A stretch of 64,000 nt of DNA from Pseudomonas sp. KNUC1026 (GCF_021650705.1 NZ_CP087138.1:3806001-3870000), one strand, 5' to 3'; shown: positions 1 through 8,545, numbered from the stretch's first letter. Notes: generated from the sequence alone by a model not told the origin. Numbers and translations: made by a program.

Positions 1-596
1 CAGCAGCGCCGTGCTCTCGCGCACCTGCGCCACCCCGCCCGGGGCAGACTGCAACTGCTCGGTGAAGATGGTCTGGATCGAGTCGATCACCATCACCTTG
101 GGTTTTTCATGGCGAGCGGTGGCGATGATCTGCTCGATGGAGGTTTCGGTCATCACCTTGAGCTTGTCTTGCGGCAGGCCCAGCCGGCGTGCGCGCATGG
201 CCACCTGCTGCTGGGATTCCTCACCAGTGACGTACAGCGCCGGCATGCGCGCCGCCATGGCGCAGAGGGTTTGCAACAGGATGGTGGACTTGCCGATGCC
301 GGGGTCGCCACCGATCAGCACCACCGAGCCGTCGACCAGGCCGCCGCCAAGCACGCGGTCGAGCTCGGCCGAGGCGGTGCTGAAACGCGGGATCTCCTCG
401 ATGCTGACCTCAGCCAGCGTCTTGAGCTGCGCCTGCTCGCCAGCCCAGCCGCTGCGGCCACTGGCGGCAGCTGGGGTGTTTCCACCAAGGTTTCGACCAG
501 GGTGTTCCAGGCACCGCACTCGCCACACTGCCCCGCCCACTTGGGAAAGGTCGCGCCACACTCGGTGCAGCCGTACATGCGCTTGGCCTTGGCCAT
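1..596 (-). CDS. radA: DNA repair protein RadA (Sms), N-terminal part, frameshifted and cut by window edge
   Basis: RadA is a RecA-like ATPase that helps process recombination intermediates. The N-terminus (start 596) carries the four-cysteine zinc motif (CTEC, then CGEC) after MAKAKRMYG. The Walker A region GGDPGIGKST follows, but in another frame, and downstream the protein reads through the P-loop domain to the window edge with the TGEESQQQ and VIDSIQTIF segments. The frame changes between about 450 and 485, where one base seems to be missing, possibly in the short A tract of the GTGGAAACACC stretch. Uncorrected, the product stops after 93 residues. RadA is normally intact in Pseudomonas, so an indel error is likelier than a real knockout. 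The gene is divergent from mscL. Confidence 0.9.
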
Positions 597-775
597 GCCC
601 GCCTCCGTTTTTTTCGCAAAAGGGCGCCATGATAACCCGCTAACCGGTCAAGCACGGCGCTTGATCGAAGCAAACTATTGAGGCCAGGCTGTGTCACTTC
701 AAGTGGCGCAGCGCAATGCGTTACCGCGTGGATTACACTGCGTGCACACTAAATTTTGTTACTGGGGGTAAAAGC

Positions 776-1201
776 ATGAGCTTTCTTCAAGAGTTCAAGG
801 CCTTCGCGGTCAAAGGCAACGTGGTCGACCTGGCCGTGGGTATCATCATCGGCGCGGCGTTCGGCAAGATCGTTTCATCGTTCGTCGGCGACATCATCAT
901 GCCGCCGCTGGGGCTGCTGATCGGCGGCATCAACTTCACCGACCTTGCCGTCACGCTACGGCCGGCCGAAGGCACCGCCCCGGCAGTGGTGCTGGCCTAT
1001 GGCAAGTTCATTCAGACTATCGTCGACTTCATCATCGTCGCGTTTGCGATCTTCGTGGGCGTGAAGGCGATCAACAAGCTCAAGCGTGAAGAGGCCAAGG
1101 CGCCTACACTGCCGCCGGCGCCGAGCAAGGAGGAAGTGTTGTTGACTGATATTCGGGATATTTTGAAGGCGCAGAGCGGGAAGGTGCCGCCAGCGCTGTA
1201 A
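776..1201 (+). CDS. mscL: Large-conductance mechanosensitive channel MscL
   Basis: This inner-membrane channel opens under membrane tension to release solutes during hypo-osmotic shock. The 141-residue product has the family hallmarks: an amphipathic N-terminus ([16 protein letters not shown]), first helix [18 protein letters not shown], the second transmembrane helix [15 protein letters not shown], and a charged C-terminal helix. An upstream in-frame start at 716 exists, but the ATG at 776 has a purine-rich ribosome site (TGGGGG, 764-769) and gives the usual family start. It is divergent from radA, a common Pseudomonas arrangement. Confidence 0.97.
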   Translation: MSFLQEFKAFAVKGNVVDLAVGIIIGAAFGKIVSSFVGDIIMPPLGLLIGGINFTDLAVTLRPAEGTAPAVVLAYGKFIQTIVDFIIVAFAIFVGVKAINKLKREEAKAPTLPPAPSKEEVLLTDIRDILKAQSGKVPPAL

Positions 1202-1213
1202 TTTTTAATACTG

Positions 1214-1242
1214 GGCCGTTCGAGTGCAATGCTTGAGCGGCC
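1214..1242 (+). terminator. Weak hairpin downstream of mscL
   Basis: An 11-bp arm pair (1214-1224 with 1232-1242) forms with two G-T wobbles and a 7-base loop, 12 bases after the mscL stop. There is no clear T tract, so intrinsic termination is only possible. Confidence 0.35.
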
Positions 1243-1431
1243 TGGACGAAACTACGAACTGCACAAAAAAGAAATCAATAGATACAAAATTATCTGCTTT
1301 TTTAACCCCGCATACAACTTAGACATTTCAATACAAAACCAATATTGAACACTTCACCGCACGCGATTAAATTTCTCGACCGCTGGCCAGCGAGCTTAAC
1401 TATCGAGATTAATTAATTACGGGCGCACACA

Positions 1432-3204
1432 GTGGCACAATCCGAACTAAAAAACATAATGGTTACTACCGGCAACGACCTCAAACCTAGCAAAGGATTG
1501 GTAATCGGCTCGGGAACAGGTATTGGCTCTGCAAGCCAGGAGATCCAGCACTTCCAAGCGAGTGTGAAAGGAAAATTCACATTCGAACTTGACGCAAGTG
1601 CATTGAATTCGCTCCGAAAGCCGGGAGTTAGCAATGAAAACCTGCACCTCTTGGCCATGAGCTGGCAGAGGCAGAATACAAGAAAAATAGCAGCACTTCC
1701 TGTGGAGCTGGATCGAGAAATAGCCGAAAAACTTTCTTCCCTGACACCCCCAGCCACCGAATCGGAGAGACTTCAACAACAGCAGGAAATTATCAAGCAA
1801 CTGATCGAAACAAAAGTTCCGCGAATTGAAAGCCGTATAAACAGCTCCAAACGTCTCCAGGACATGCAGTACCTTCGGGCAGCGCTGGATATCAAGCTGT
1901 TGACGGCGTCAGTAGATGAACTCAACGAAAAGCTCTACGCCGTTCAGCTTCGCGCACAGGCCGAGCAACAGCGGCTTGAAGATGAACAGAAATTGGCTGC
2001 GCAGCAAGCTGCCGAGAATGAGGCTCGTCAGCAGGCCGAGAATGAAGCCCGTCAGCAGGAAAACATCCAGGCGACATCCGGCACTGCGCACAGGTTGCCC
2101 GCTGCATTGGCGGCTGCTCGCCCCATGGTTCTCGATGCAACCCGCCTTTACCCCATCATTGCGGGCGGTAGCGAAGCGTTCGTGGCCAGCCTGCGTAGTG
2201 CTGCTGGCTGGGCAGCATCGGCGGCTGCAGGTACCGGCAGTGGTCTGATGCTCGGTGTTACGGCGTTGTTATATCCCTCAAAGCTGGAGGCTCCTACACT
2301 CACCGCCAAGCCCGTGGTTACCAGCTTCCCGCTGGAACTGCTGGCACCAGAGCTGGCGCAGCGCCTGACCGAGGCACGTGAGGCGGTAGAGGCCCAGCGC
2401 GCAGCTGAAGTGCCACTGCGCCTGACCGCCGCCGCCATTGGTGAGGACAGCGACAAGGTCGCTTTGGCAGCGTTCAAGCCGACGGCAACGGTGCCGGCGA
2501 CGGTCAAGGTGGTGCACGCCACACATGACCCTGCCACTGGCAACTACACCGCGCAAACCGCTGAGCAACCACCGCGCACCCTGTTGTGGACACCAGCGGT
2601 CAACCCGCCAGACCCCTCCACTGCCTTGCCAGCAGAAACGGTAGAGCCTGAAGCCTACGAAGGGCCTGCTGTAGAGCCGGTCGAATTGCAGGTGCTTGAG
2701 TTGCCCGTCGCCGAACCGGTGGAGATCGATGACCTGATCATCATCTTCCCGGTAGACAGCGGGATGGCGCCGATTTATGTGATGTATGTGAGTCCGCGGT
2801 ATTTGCCAGGGGTGGTTACCGGGCATGGGCTAGAAGCAGGACCAGGCTGGATGGCCGCAGCAGTTGACGAAGGGGCACGGATACCACTGCAAATCGAGGA
2901 GCTGCTTTTAGGAAAAACATACAGTTCATTCGATACCTTTCGCCAAGCGATATGGCGAACTGACAGCTAGCCACCCTGAGTTATCCAAGGCGTTTACGAC
3001 TGCTGATCTGAAACGGATGGCTAGGGGAGCAGCTCCGTCAGTGAGCTACGATGAGACGGCAGGCAAAAGGAAAGCTTATGAAATACACCACAGGGTACCT
3101 ATAAAGCACGGAGGCGGAGTTTACGATCTTAGCAACTTAGTGATACTCACACCTAAGCAGCATGTACTTGAACATAAAAAACGAGAGAAAAGACACGTGA
3201 GTAG
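1432..3204 (+). CDS. S-type pyocin-like bacteriocin with C-terminal HNH DNase domain, frameshifted
   Basis: The locus resembles pyocins S1/S2/AP41, secreted proteins that enter related strains and cut their DNA. Residues 1-200 hold a glycine-rich N-terminus (GSGTGIGS) and a long coiled coil with AQQAAENEARQQ repeats. The middle is the pyocin S translocation domain, ending with the diagnostic FPVDSGMAPIYVMY. The DNase follows: SSFDTFRQAIW, HPELSKAF, EIHHRVPIKHGGGVYDL and the final HVLEHKK. Two small frame errors affect it. One extra base, probably C2956, stops the first frame at 2970; without it the motif reads W-ELTASHPELSK. One A is missing from 3176-3181, which removes the natural stop; corrected, it ends at TAG 3202-3204 and totals about 590 residues. 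GTG start; an ATG at 1459 is the alternative. Confidence 0.85.
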
Positions 3205-3451
3205 AAAACTGGAAGACTATACCGAAAACGAATTTTTAAAATTTGTCACAGACATATATGAAATGAACACTGAGAGCGACAGAGAACATCAGGAATGGAT
3301 GGGGGACTTTGCTGAGCTTGTACAACACCCCCGCGGATGGGACCTAATTTTCCGCTACATTGATGGAATTGAAAACACCCCCACCGGCATTGTCGCTTAC
3401 ATAAAGAAATGGAGAGCCGAAAATAACCTTTCAGGCTTCAAAGAAAACTGA
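3197..3451 (+). CDS. Colicin/pyocin DNase immunity protein (Im2/Im9 family)
   Basis: This 84-residue acidic protein should bind and block the DNase domain encoded just upstream, protecting the producer. It matches colicin E-type immunity proteins in length and motifs: KLEDYTENEFLKFV, the helix II acidic segment ESDREHQEW, then HPRGWDLIFRY and the closing WRAENNLSGFKEN. The GTG start at 3197 is chosen because the second copy (4042) starts at the same point with ATG. As sequenced, the nuclease frame runs straight into this gene as a fusion; that is probably an artefact of one lost A upstream. The usual stop/start overlap would give translational coupling. Confidence 0.85.
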   Translation: MSRKLEDYTENEFLKFVTDIYEMNTESDREHQEWMGDFAELVQHPRGWDLIFRYIDGIENTPTGIVAYIKKWRAENNLSGFKEN

Positions 3452-3515
3452 GCCCGGCGGCCGCCAGTCGTCTGGCTGGCGGCACTCAGCGGCAGCCCAG
3501 AACCTTTCTGTATTA
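3434..3515 (+). repeat. Immunity-gene 3' end and hairpin, copy A
   Basis: This stretch runs from the last codons of immunity gene 1 through a hairpin (GCCGCCAG 3460-3467 with CTGGCGGC 3476-3483) to CCCAGAACCTTTCTGTA. The same order of elements recurs after immunity gene 2 (5674-5739, with its first part at 4279-4292). That points to tandem duplication of a nuclease-immunity-terminator unit. Confidence 0.7.
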
Positions 3516-3975
3516 GGCTCTGTACGAAACCAACTGTTTTAAACACCGCAACGACACGCCAGCGAAACCATAGCGGCAAAGCTCTCCGCCAGCTTGTCGT
3601 ACCGTGTACCAATTCTGCGGTTGTCTTTTAGCCACCCGAACATCCGCTCGAATGATGCTCCGTTGCGCGTATTTGGGCTTGTCGAACAGGCGAGGCAAGC
3701 CCGGTTTAGGCTTGCGCTTCATGATCCGCAGGGGAATGACGGGTTGCATTCGAGAGCAGTCGCAGTGCTGCCTCAGTGTCATGGTCGGTCATCACGGCGG
3801 GAGCGGCCTTTGCGCTGCGCGCCTATGAAAGATCCGCTACCAAATCCCAAGCTTCATCTGAGATATCGTATCGACTGGCCATCAGAGGATTCCTTTCCCT
3901 GGATGGCGGGAGACTCTACGGCAACTGACCTGCGGTGTGGGTTTGGCTGGGTTTCTGCCAATTACGTACAGAACC
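3516..3975 (-). mobile_element. IS5-family (IS427-like) insertion sequence remnant, internally deleted
   Basis: A terminal inverted repeat GGCTCTGTACGAAAC (3516-3530) is matched at 12 of 15 positions by the complement of 3961-3975. On the minus strand the transposase start MASRYDISDEAWDLVADLS appears near 3884, then an AQRKGRSRRDD segment. It jumps directly to the C-terminal part with PVIPLR, RLFDK, then in a shifted frame ERMFGWLKDNRRIGTRYDKL and a closing LVSYRA. At 460 bp it is about half the usual length, and stops and frameshifts make it inactive. Its left flank is the 3' region of immunity gene 1 and its right flank lies inside a second nuclease gene, so it marks a deletion junction. 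Confidence 0.75.
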
Positions 3976-4049
3976 TGGAAAACCTGACAATACTAACTCC
4001 GAAAGCTCACGTTAAGATCCATAAAAAAACAGGAGAAGGCAATGAATAA
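3972..4049 (+). pseudogene. C-terminal remnant of a second HNH DNase bacteriocin
   Basis: Directly after the IS5 remnant the reading NLENLTILTPKAHVKIHKK runs to a TAA at 4047-4049. It corresponds to NLVILTPKQHVLEHKK in the first bacteriocin and holds only the last strand and helix of the HNH motif. The paired histidines (EIHH) and everything upstream are gone, so no active nuclease can be made. Its last codons overlap the ATG of immunity gene 2. This copy has seven A residues where copy 1 has six, which shows the missing base there. Confidence 0.8.
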
Positions 4050-4292
4050 GAAGCTCGAAGACTACACAGAGGGAGAATTTCTGAAATTTGTCCAAGACAT
4101 TTTGAAATGAATACGACCAGCGAAAAAGAGCATGAGCGCTGGGCCATACATTTCGGAGAAGTGACACAACACCCCCGCAGCTGGGATCTGATTTTTTATC
4201 CCATAGCAGGCGAAGACAATACCCCATCAGGTGTAGTCAACGAGGTGAAGCAATGGCGAGCAACCAATAACCTTCCAGGCTTCAAAGAAAGC
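4042..4292 (+). CDS. Orphan second DNase immunity protein, frameshifted and interrupted by IS256-family element
   Basis: The ATG at 4042 begins MNKKLEDYTEGEFLKFVQDI. The frame then breaks at a T tract (ATTTTGAAATG near 4100) and resumes as MNTTSEKEHERW, HPRSWDLIFYPI and WRATNNLPGFKES. One added T restores F-E-M-N-T, exactly parallel to Y-E-M-N-T in immunity 1. The IS256-type element is inserted after the serine codon AGC. Before insertion the next codon was TGA, now at 5674-5676. As sequenced, translation continues about 49 residues into the insertion sequence. The partner nuclease is deleted, so this would be an orphan immunity gene. Confidence 0.75.
4285..4292. repeat. Left copy of 8-bp target-site duplication
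   Basis: AAGAAAGC sits immediately left of the IS256-family element and is repeated immediately right of it at 5666-5673. Removing the element and one copy rebuilds GGCTTCAAAGAAAGCTGA, the natural end of the immunity gene. Confidence 0.92.
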
Positions 4293-5665
4293 GGGACTAT
4301 CAGTAATTTTGTGTTCGGGCATCACATGCGTTTAAGGTGCATGACATGCCAAGCAAAAAGACCCCGGCCGGCAAGGCCAGAAAAGACCTCCCAGAGATCC
4401 CCAAAGACCTGGTCGAACAGTTCGTCAAAGGCCCGATGACAGCTGAGGCGATCCAGGACATCTCGATGGCCTTCAAGAAGGCGTTGGTCGAGCGCGCACT
4501 GGGTGCGGAGCTTGGCTATCACTTGGGCTATGCGTCCGGCGAGACGCGCCCGGAAGGCACCGATAACCAGCGCAACGGCACCAGCGGCAAGACAGTGCTG
4601 ACTGACGATGGCCCGCTCAAGCTGGACATTCCCCGCGATCGCGACGGCAGTTTCGCGCCCATCCTGATTCCCAAGCATGAGCGCCGCTTCACAGGGTTCG
4701 ACGACAAGATCATCGCCATGTATGCCCGTGGCATGACGGTACGCGAGATCCGTGCGTTTCTGCTGGAGCAGTACGGCACGGACGTCTCTCATGACTTCAT
4801 CAGTTCTGTTACTGACGCCGTGATGGAAGAAGTGGGTGCATGGCAACAGCGGCCTCTGGAGCCGATGTATCCGGTCATTTTCTTCGATGCCTTGCGGGTG
4901 AAGATCCGCGATGAAGGTGTGGTCCGCAACAAGGCGATCTACTTGGCGCTGGGCGTTTTGCCGGACGGCACCCGTGACATTCTGGGTATCTGGATCGAGA
5001 ACACCGAGGGTGCGAAGTTTTGGTTGAAAGTGTTCAACGACTTGCGCAACCGAGGCGTTGAGGATGTGCTGATTGCCGTCACGGACGGACTCAGGGGCAT
5101 GCCGGAAGCACTGGCGGCTGTTTACCCTGAAACGACTCTGCAAACCTGCATCGTCCACCTGATCCGCAATAGCCTTGAATACGCCTCCTGGGACAAACGC
5201 AAAGGGCTGGCCAAAGCTCTGAAGCCGATTTATCAGGCACTCAATGCCGAGGCCGCCGAGCAGGCATTGAACGACTTCGAGGCTGGGCCCTGGGGCAAGC
5301 AGTATCCGACGGTTGTTGCCGCGTGGCGGCGGGCTTGGGATCGCGTGATCCCGTTCTTCGTGTTCCCGCAGGCAATACGCAAGGTGGTCTACACCACCAA
5401 CGCCATCGAGAGCATCAACGCCCAGTTGCGCAAGATCATCAAGACGCGCGGGCACTTCCCGAATGACGAAGCGGCGACCAAGCTGATCTGGCTGGGACTG
5501 CGAAACATCACCGCCAACTGGGGCAAGGCTGCGCATGACTGGAAAAGTGCGATGAATCAATTTGCGATCCTGTATGAAGATCGCTTTACCAGGCCAACCT
5601 GGTGATTTCACTGTCCGTCAGGTGACGGGCGTTAACCGCCCGCACACAAAAAATCTGACAGTCCC
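4293..5665 (+). mobile_element. Complete IS256-family insertion sequence, 1373 bp
   Basis: The 28-bp terminal inverted repeats (4293-4320 and the complement of 5638-5665) both begin GGGACT and match at 23 of 28 positions. The element holds one transposase gene and is flanked by an 8-bp direct duplication, which is the size expected for IS256. With an intact transposase and a perfect duplication it looks like a recent insertion. Confidence 0.93.
4346..5605 (+). CDS. IS256-family (mutator-type) transposase
   Basis: The enzyme catalyses cut or copy transposition of the surrounding element using a DDE active site. The protein is about 419 residues, the family norm. Visible marks are YPVIFFDALRVKIRDEG (first Asp), LIAVTDGLRGMPEA (second Asp), CIVHLIRNS, and TTNAIESINAQLRKI (catalytic Glu). 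An earlier in-frame ATG at 4337 would add three residues; the 4346 start, MPSKKTP, is preferred. The gene is intact and lies between well matched terminal repeats. Confidence 0.93.
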   Translation: MPSKKTPAGKARKDLPEIPKDLVEQFVKGPMTAEAIQDISMAFKKALVERALGAELGYHLGYASGETRPEGTDNQRNGTSGKTVLTDDGPLKLDIPRDRDGSFAPILIPKHERRFTGFDDKIIAMYARGMTVREIRAFLLEQYGTDVSHDFISSVTDAVMEEVGAWQQRPLEPMYPVIFFDALRVKIRDEGVVRNKAIYLALGVLPDGTRDILGIWIENTEGAKFWLKVFNDLRNRGVEDVLIAVTDGLRGMPEALAAVYPETTLQTCIVHLIRNSLEYASWDKRKGLAKALKPIYQALNAEAAEQALNDFEAGPWGKQYPTVVAAWRRAWDRVIPFFVFPQAIRKVVYTTNAIESINAQLRKIIKTRGHFPNDEAATKLIWLGLRNITANWGKAAHDWKSAMNQFAILYEDRFTRPTW

Positions 5666-5673
5666 AAGAAAGC
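5666..5673. repeat. Right copy of 8-bp target-site duplication
   Basis: AAGAAAGC follows the right end of the IS256-family element and precedes the displaced TGA stop of immunity gene 2. It is identical to the copy at 4285-4292. Confidence 0.92.
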
Positions 5674-5739
5674 TGAGCTCGCCAGCCGCTGGCCCCTAGG
5701 CTGGCGGCACTCAACGACTGCCCAGAACTTTTCTGTAAT
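5674..5739 (+). repeat. Immunity-gene 3' hairpin region, copy B
   Basis: This segment repeats the region after immunity gene 1, including a hairpin (GCCAGCC 5681-5687 with GGCTGGC 5699-5705) and the closing CCCAGAACTTTTCTGTAATA. It begins with the original stop codon of immunity gene 2. Confidence 0.7.
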
Positions 5740-6014
5740 AGATAAGCAATATCATGAAAAAATAATTGTGTTTCACACCAGTCTTTTTGCTTACGGCTAC
5801 CAGGCCACAAAATCCCCCAGTCCAGAAATCGATAATTAGCCTTTGCTTTACCAGAAAATTTTCAATAGAAACAAATTGAAACCTCAAAAAAAATGAGCTC
5901 ACAACCTGATTTCATATTCGGTTTGCTCTCGTAAACAACCCAACCTACTGTGCCGTTCGTTCAACTTCAAAAATTTTTCTCTGAAGCTACGATTGCCCTC
6001 GGCGCTCCCACATC
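5740..6014. other. AT-rich non-coding stretch upstream of the third immunity-like gene
   Basis: About 275 bases separate the copy-B hairpin from the next start. I see no plausible protein on either strand. The base composition is far more AT-rich than the following gene, so this is probably leftover island DNA plus the promoter of the 6015 gene. Confidence 0.5.
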
Positions 6015-6518
6015 ATGCACAAACGCCTAGAACACTACACCCACACCCAATTCCTCGACCTGATCACCTGCATCCTCGAACACCGCACCCAGGACAACGA
6101 GGAGCACCTGGCCTGGATCACCCAGTTCGCCTACGCCTCGCAGCACCCCAAAGCCACCGACCTGCTCTATTACCCCGAGCCGGGCGCAGACCGCTCTGCC
6201 GAGGGCATTCTCGAAGACGTGCTGGCGTGGCGGCATGTCGAGGACCTGCCAGGCTTTCAGGGCTGCCTGGCGATACCCGGGGCCATCAAGCGGGCCGAAT
6301 GCCTGAGCGAGTGCAGTGAGGCCGATCTTCGAGTGTTCGTCAGTCAAATCCTTTACGCGTCACCCACTCAGGCGGCGAAGCGGGCAGCCTGGTTACGGCG
6401 GCTGAAGGCGCTGAGCGGGCACGCAAACCCCGCCGAACTGTTCGAGCATCACTGGCCCGAGCGCAAGCCCAGGGTTGCGCAGATCCTGGTGGCGCTGCGC
6501 AAAACCCAGCAGGCGTGA
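6015..6518 (+). CDS. Double immunity-domain protein (two tandem Im-like domains)
   Basis: Residues 1-84 resemble DNase immunity proteins: KRLEHYTHTQFLDLITCIL, DNEEHLAWITQFA, HPKATDLLYYPE, then VLAWRHVEDLPGFQG. Residues about 95-167 repeat the same layout more loosely: LSECSEADLRVFVSQILY, KRAAWLRRLKAL, AELFEHHWPE, RVAQILVALRK. A protein of 167 residues is about twice the usual 85, so I infer an internal duplication. The helix II acidic specificity segment survives in domain 1 (QDNEEH) but is basic in domain 2. The gene is GC-rich, unlike the two immunity genes upstream, so it may be an older resident. Its cognate toxin is not visible in the window. Confidence 0.7.
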   Translation: MHKRLEHYTHTQFLDLITCILEHRTQDNEEHLAWITQFAYASQHPKATDLLYYPEPGADRSAEGILEDVLAWRHVEDLPGFQGCLAIPGAIKRAECLSECSEADLRVFVSQILYASPTQAAKRAAWLRRLKALSGHANPAELFEHHWPERKPRVAQILVALRKTQQA

Positions 6519-6519
6519 C

Positions 6520-7289
6520 CTACCAATAGTTTTCGACCGCTACCTGCCCTGGCCTGCGGCTCAGGGCCAGTTGCATGTCACGGGTTTTGAGCAAGCCGCG
6601 GGTGTCTTCGATCATCTGTGGGTTGCCGCAAATCATTACCCGGGAGTGTTCGGGGCTTAGCGCCACGCCAGCGGCGGCTTCGAGGCCGCCGTTTTCGATG
6701 AGGGTGGTGATGCGCCCCTCCAGCGCGCCGGGGTACTGCTCGCGGCTCACGCAGGGGATGAACTGCAACTTGCCAGCGTACTCGACCAGGTAGTCGCGTT
6801 GTTCAAGGCCTGCAATCAGATTGCGATAGGCCAGCTCCTTGCCTTCGCGCGCGCTGTACACCAGCAGCAGGCGATCGAACCGCTCCCATGCCTCGAAGTC
6901 CTGCAGGATCGACAGAAACGGCGCGATGCCAGTGCCGGTGGCCAGCATCCACAGGTCGCGACCGTCGCCGAAGCGGTCCAGCGTGAGGAAGCCGAACGCC
7001 TGGCGGTCGATCAGCAATTCGTCTCCCGGCTTGAGCCGCGAGAGTTCGCTGGTGAACTCCCCCCAGGCACCACGATGGAGAAGAATTCGAGAAATTCATC
7101 GTGCGGCGACGACACCATCGAGTAGGCACGCCACACCACGCTGCCGTCAGCCTTGGTCACGCCCAGGCGCGCGAACTGCCCGGCGCGAAAGCGAAACCCC
7201 TTATCGCGGGTGGTGCGCAGGGTGAACAGGCTGGGAGTCAGCGTCTGCACGTCGAGCAGGGTTTGCCGGGTGAATTTCTCGTCGCTCAT
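6520..7289 (-). CDS. fpr: Ferredoxin--NADP(+) reductase Fpr, frameshifted
   Basis: This FAD enzyme moves electrons between NADPH and ferredoxin or flavodoxin and supports oxidative-stress and iron-sulfur metabolism. The N-terminal half from 7289 shows the flavin-binding RAYSMVSSPHDEFLEFF. The C-terminal half shows the NADP motif LATGTGIAPFLSIL, MICGNPQMI and the end RRPGQVAVENYW. The two halves lie in different frames. Adding one base to the C6 run at 7059-7064 joins them as VVPGGEFTSELSRLKPGDELL, giving 256 residues, normal for the family. It is divergent from rlmG. Confidence 0.9.
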
Positions 7290-7411
7290 GGGGCCTCCGG
7301 GAACAAGGCGCCTAGTGTGGCGCAATCGGCCGTCGACAAACACCGGCGCTTTGTAGTGGCATCGGGCAAAACCTCGTAAAATCCGCGTTCGCCCGTTTTG
7401 AGCTCGCCTCG

Positions 7412-8536
7412 ATGCCCGTCTTTTCCAGCCCCTTCGCCTCCCTCGACCTGATCCGCCACCCCGAGATGGCCGATGAGCCGTTGTTCGCGTTCGACGCGGC
7501 GGACGAGTACCTGCTCGCTCACCTGGCCGAGCAAAACCTGCCGCCGAGCGCCCGGGTGCTGGTGCTCAACGACAGTTTCGGTGCGCTGGGCGCAAGCCTG
7601 ATGGGGCATTTCGAGGTCGTCAGCAGTGGTGACTCGTACCTGGCCACCATCGCCCTGGGCAAGAACCTCATCCGCAACGGCCGGGCGTTCGATGCCTTGG
7701 AAGTGCTCCCGGCCAGCGCGCCCTTCGACGGCCTGTTCGACCATGTGCTGGTCAAGGTGCCCAAGGCGCTGGCGCTGCTGGAGGAGCAGCTCATTCGGCT
7801 GCAGGCGCACCTCAAGCCAGGCGCGATGGTGGTGGCCGGCGGCATGATCAAGCATTTGCCGCGCTCGGCCGGGCAGTTGCTCGAAGACCTGATCGGCCCG
7901 ATGCAGGCATCGCTGGCCGTCAAGAAGGCCCGTTTGCTGGCTTCGCGCTACGTGCCTCGGGAGCAGGAGCGCTCGCCCTACCCGACCCGTTACAGCCTCG
8001 ACAAGCCCGCGCTGGAACTGGTCAACCACGCCAACGTGTTCTGCCGCGAGGGGCTGGACATCGGCACCCGTGCGCTGTTGCCGCACCTGCCGCGCAACCT
8101 GGGTGAATCACGAGTAGCCGACCTGGGCTGCGGCAATGGCGTGCTGGCGATCGCCACAGCCCTGGCCAACCCGGAGGCTCAGTTCACGCTGGTGGACGAG
8201 TCTTTCATGGCCGTGCAATCGGCTAGGGAGAACTGGCAGGCAGCACTTGGTGAGCGCCCAGCCACGTTTCGGGCTGCCGACGGCCTGGCCGGGCAACCCG
8301 CCGCATCGCTTGAAATGGTGTTGTGCAACCCGCCGTTTCACCAGCAGCAAGTGGTGGGTGACTTCCTCGCCTGGCGGATGTTCCAGCAGGCGCGTGAAGC
8401 ACTGGTACCGGGAGGCGGCCTGCTGATCGTGGGTAATCGGCACCTGGGTTACCACACCAAGCTGGCGCGGCTGTTCCGAGGCGTGGAGCAGGTTGCGGCC
8501 AACCCCAAGTTCGTGGTGCTGCTGGCCTACAAGTAA
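7412..8536 (+). CDS. rlmG: 23S rRNA (guanine-N2) methyltransferase RlmG
   Basis: RlmG methylates the exocyclic amine of a guanine in 23S rRNA (G1835 in E. coli) using S-adenosylmethionine. The 374-residue protein has a degenerate N-terminal methyltransferase-like domain and a catalytic C-terminal domain with VADLGCGNGVLAIA (SAM binding) and VLCNPPFHQQ, the NPPF motif of N2-guanine enzymes. Length and layout fit the RlmG/RsmC group; RlmG is favoured over RsmC by the N-terminus and length. Confidence 0.9.
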   Translation: MPVFSSPFASLDLIRHPEMADEPLFAFDAADEYLLAHLAEQNLPPSARVLVLNDSFGALGASLMGHFEVVSSGDSYLATIALGKNLIRNGRAFDALEVLPASAPFDGLFDHVLVKVPKALALLEEQLIRLQAHLKPGAMVVAGGMIKHLPRSAGQLLEDLIGPMQASLAVKKARLLASRYVPREQERSPYPTRYSLDKPALELVNHANVFCREGLDIGTRALLPHLPRNLGESRVADLGCGNGVLAIATALANPEAQFTLVDESFMAVQSARENWQAALGERPATFRAADGLAGQPAASLEMVLCNPPFHQQQVVGDFLAWRMFQQAREALVPGGGLLIVGNRHLGYHTKLARLFRGVEQVAANPKFVVLLAYK

Positions 8537-8545
8537 GCCTGGCGC

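Noticed and set aside
1202..1431. SOS (LexA) or pyocin P-box upstream of the bacteriocin
   Set aside because: I saw no convincing CTGT-N8-ACAG or ATTG-N3-GT pattern in this AT-rich leader, so no regulator site is claimed.
3594..4049. A single 151-codon gene spanning the IS5 remnant and nuclease tail
   Set aside because: The first two thirds are antisense to the decayed transposase; only the last 26 codons are protein-like and are listed as a nuclease remnant.
4322..5611. 429-codon minus-strand reading inside the IS256-family element
   Set aside because: Antisense to a clear DDE transposase and without recognisable domains.
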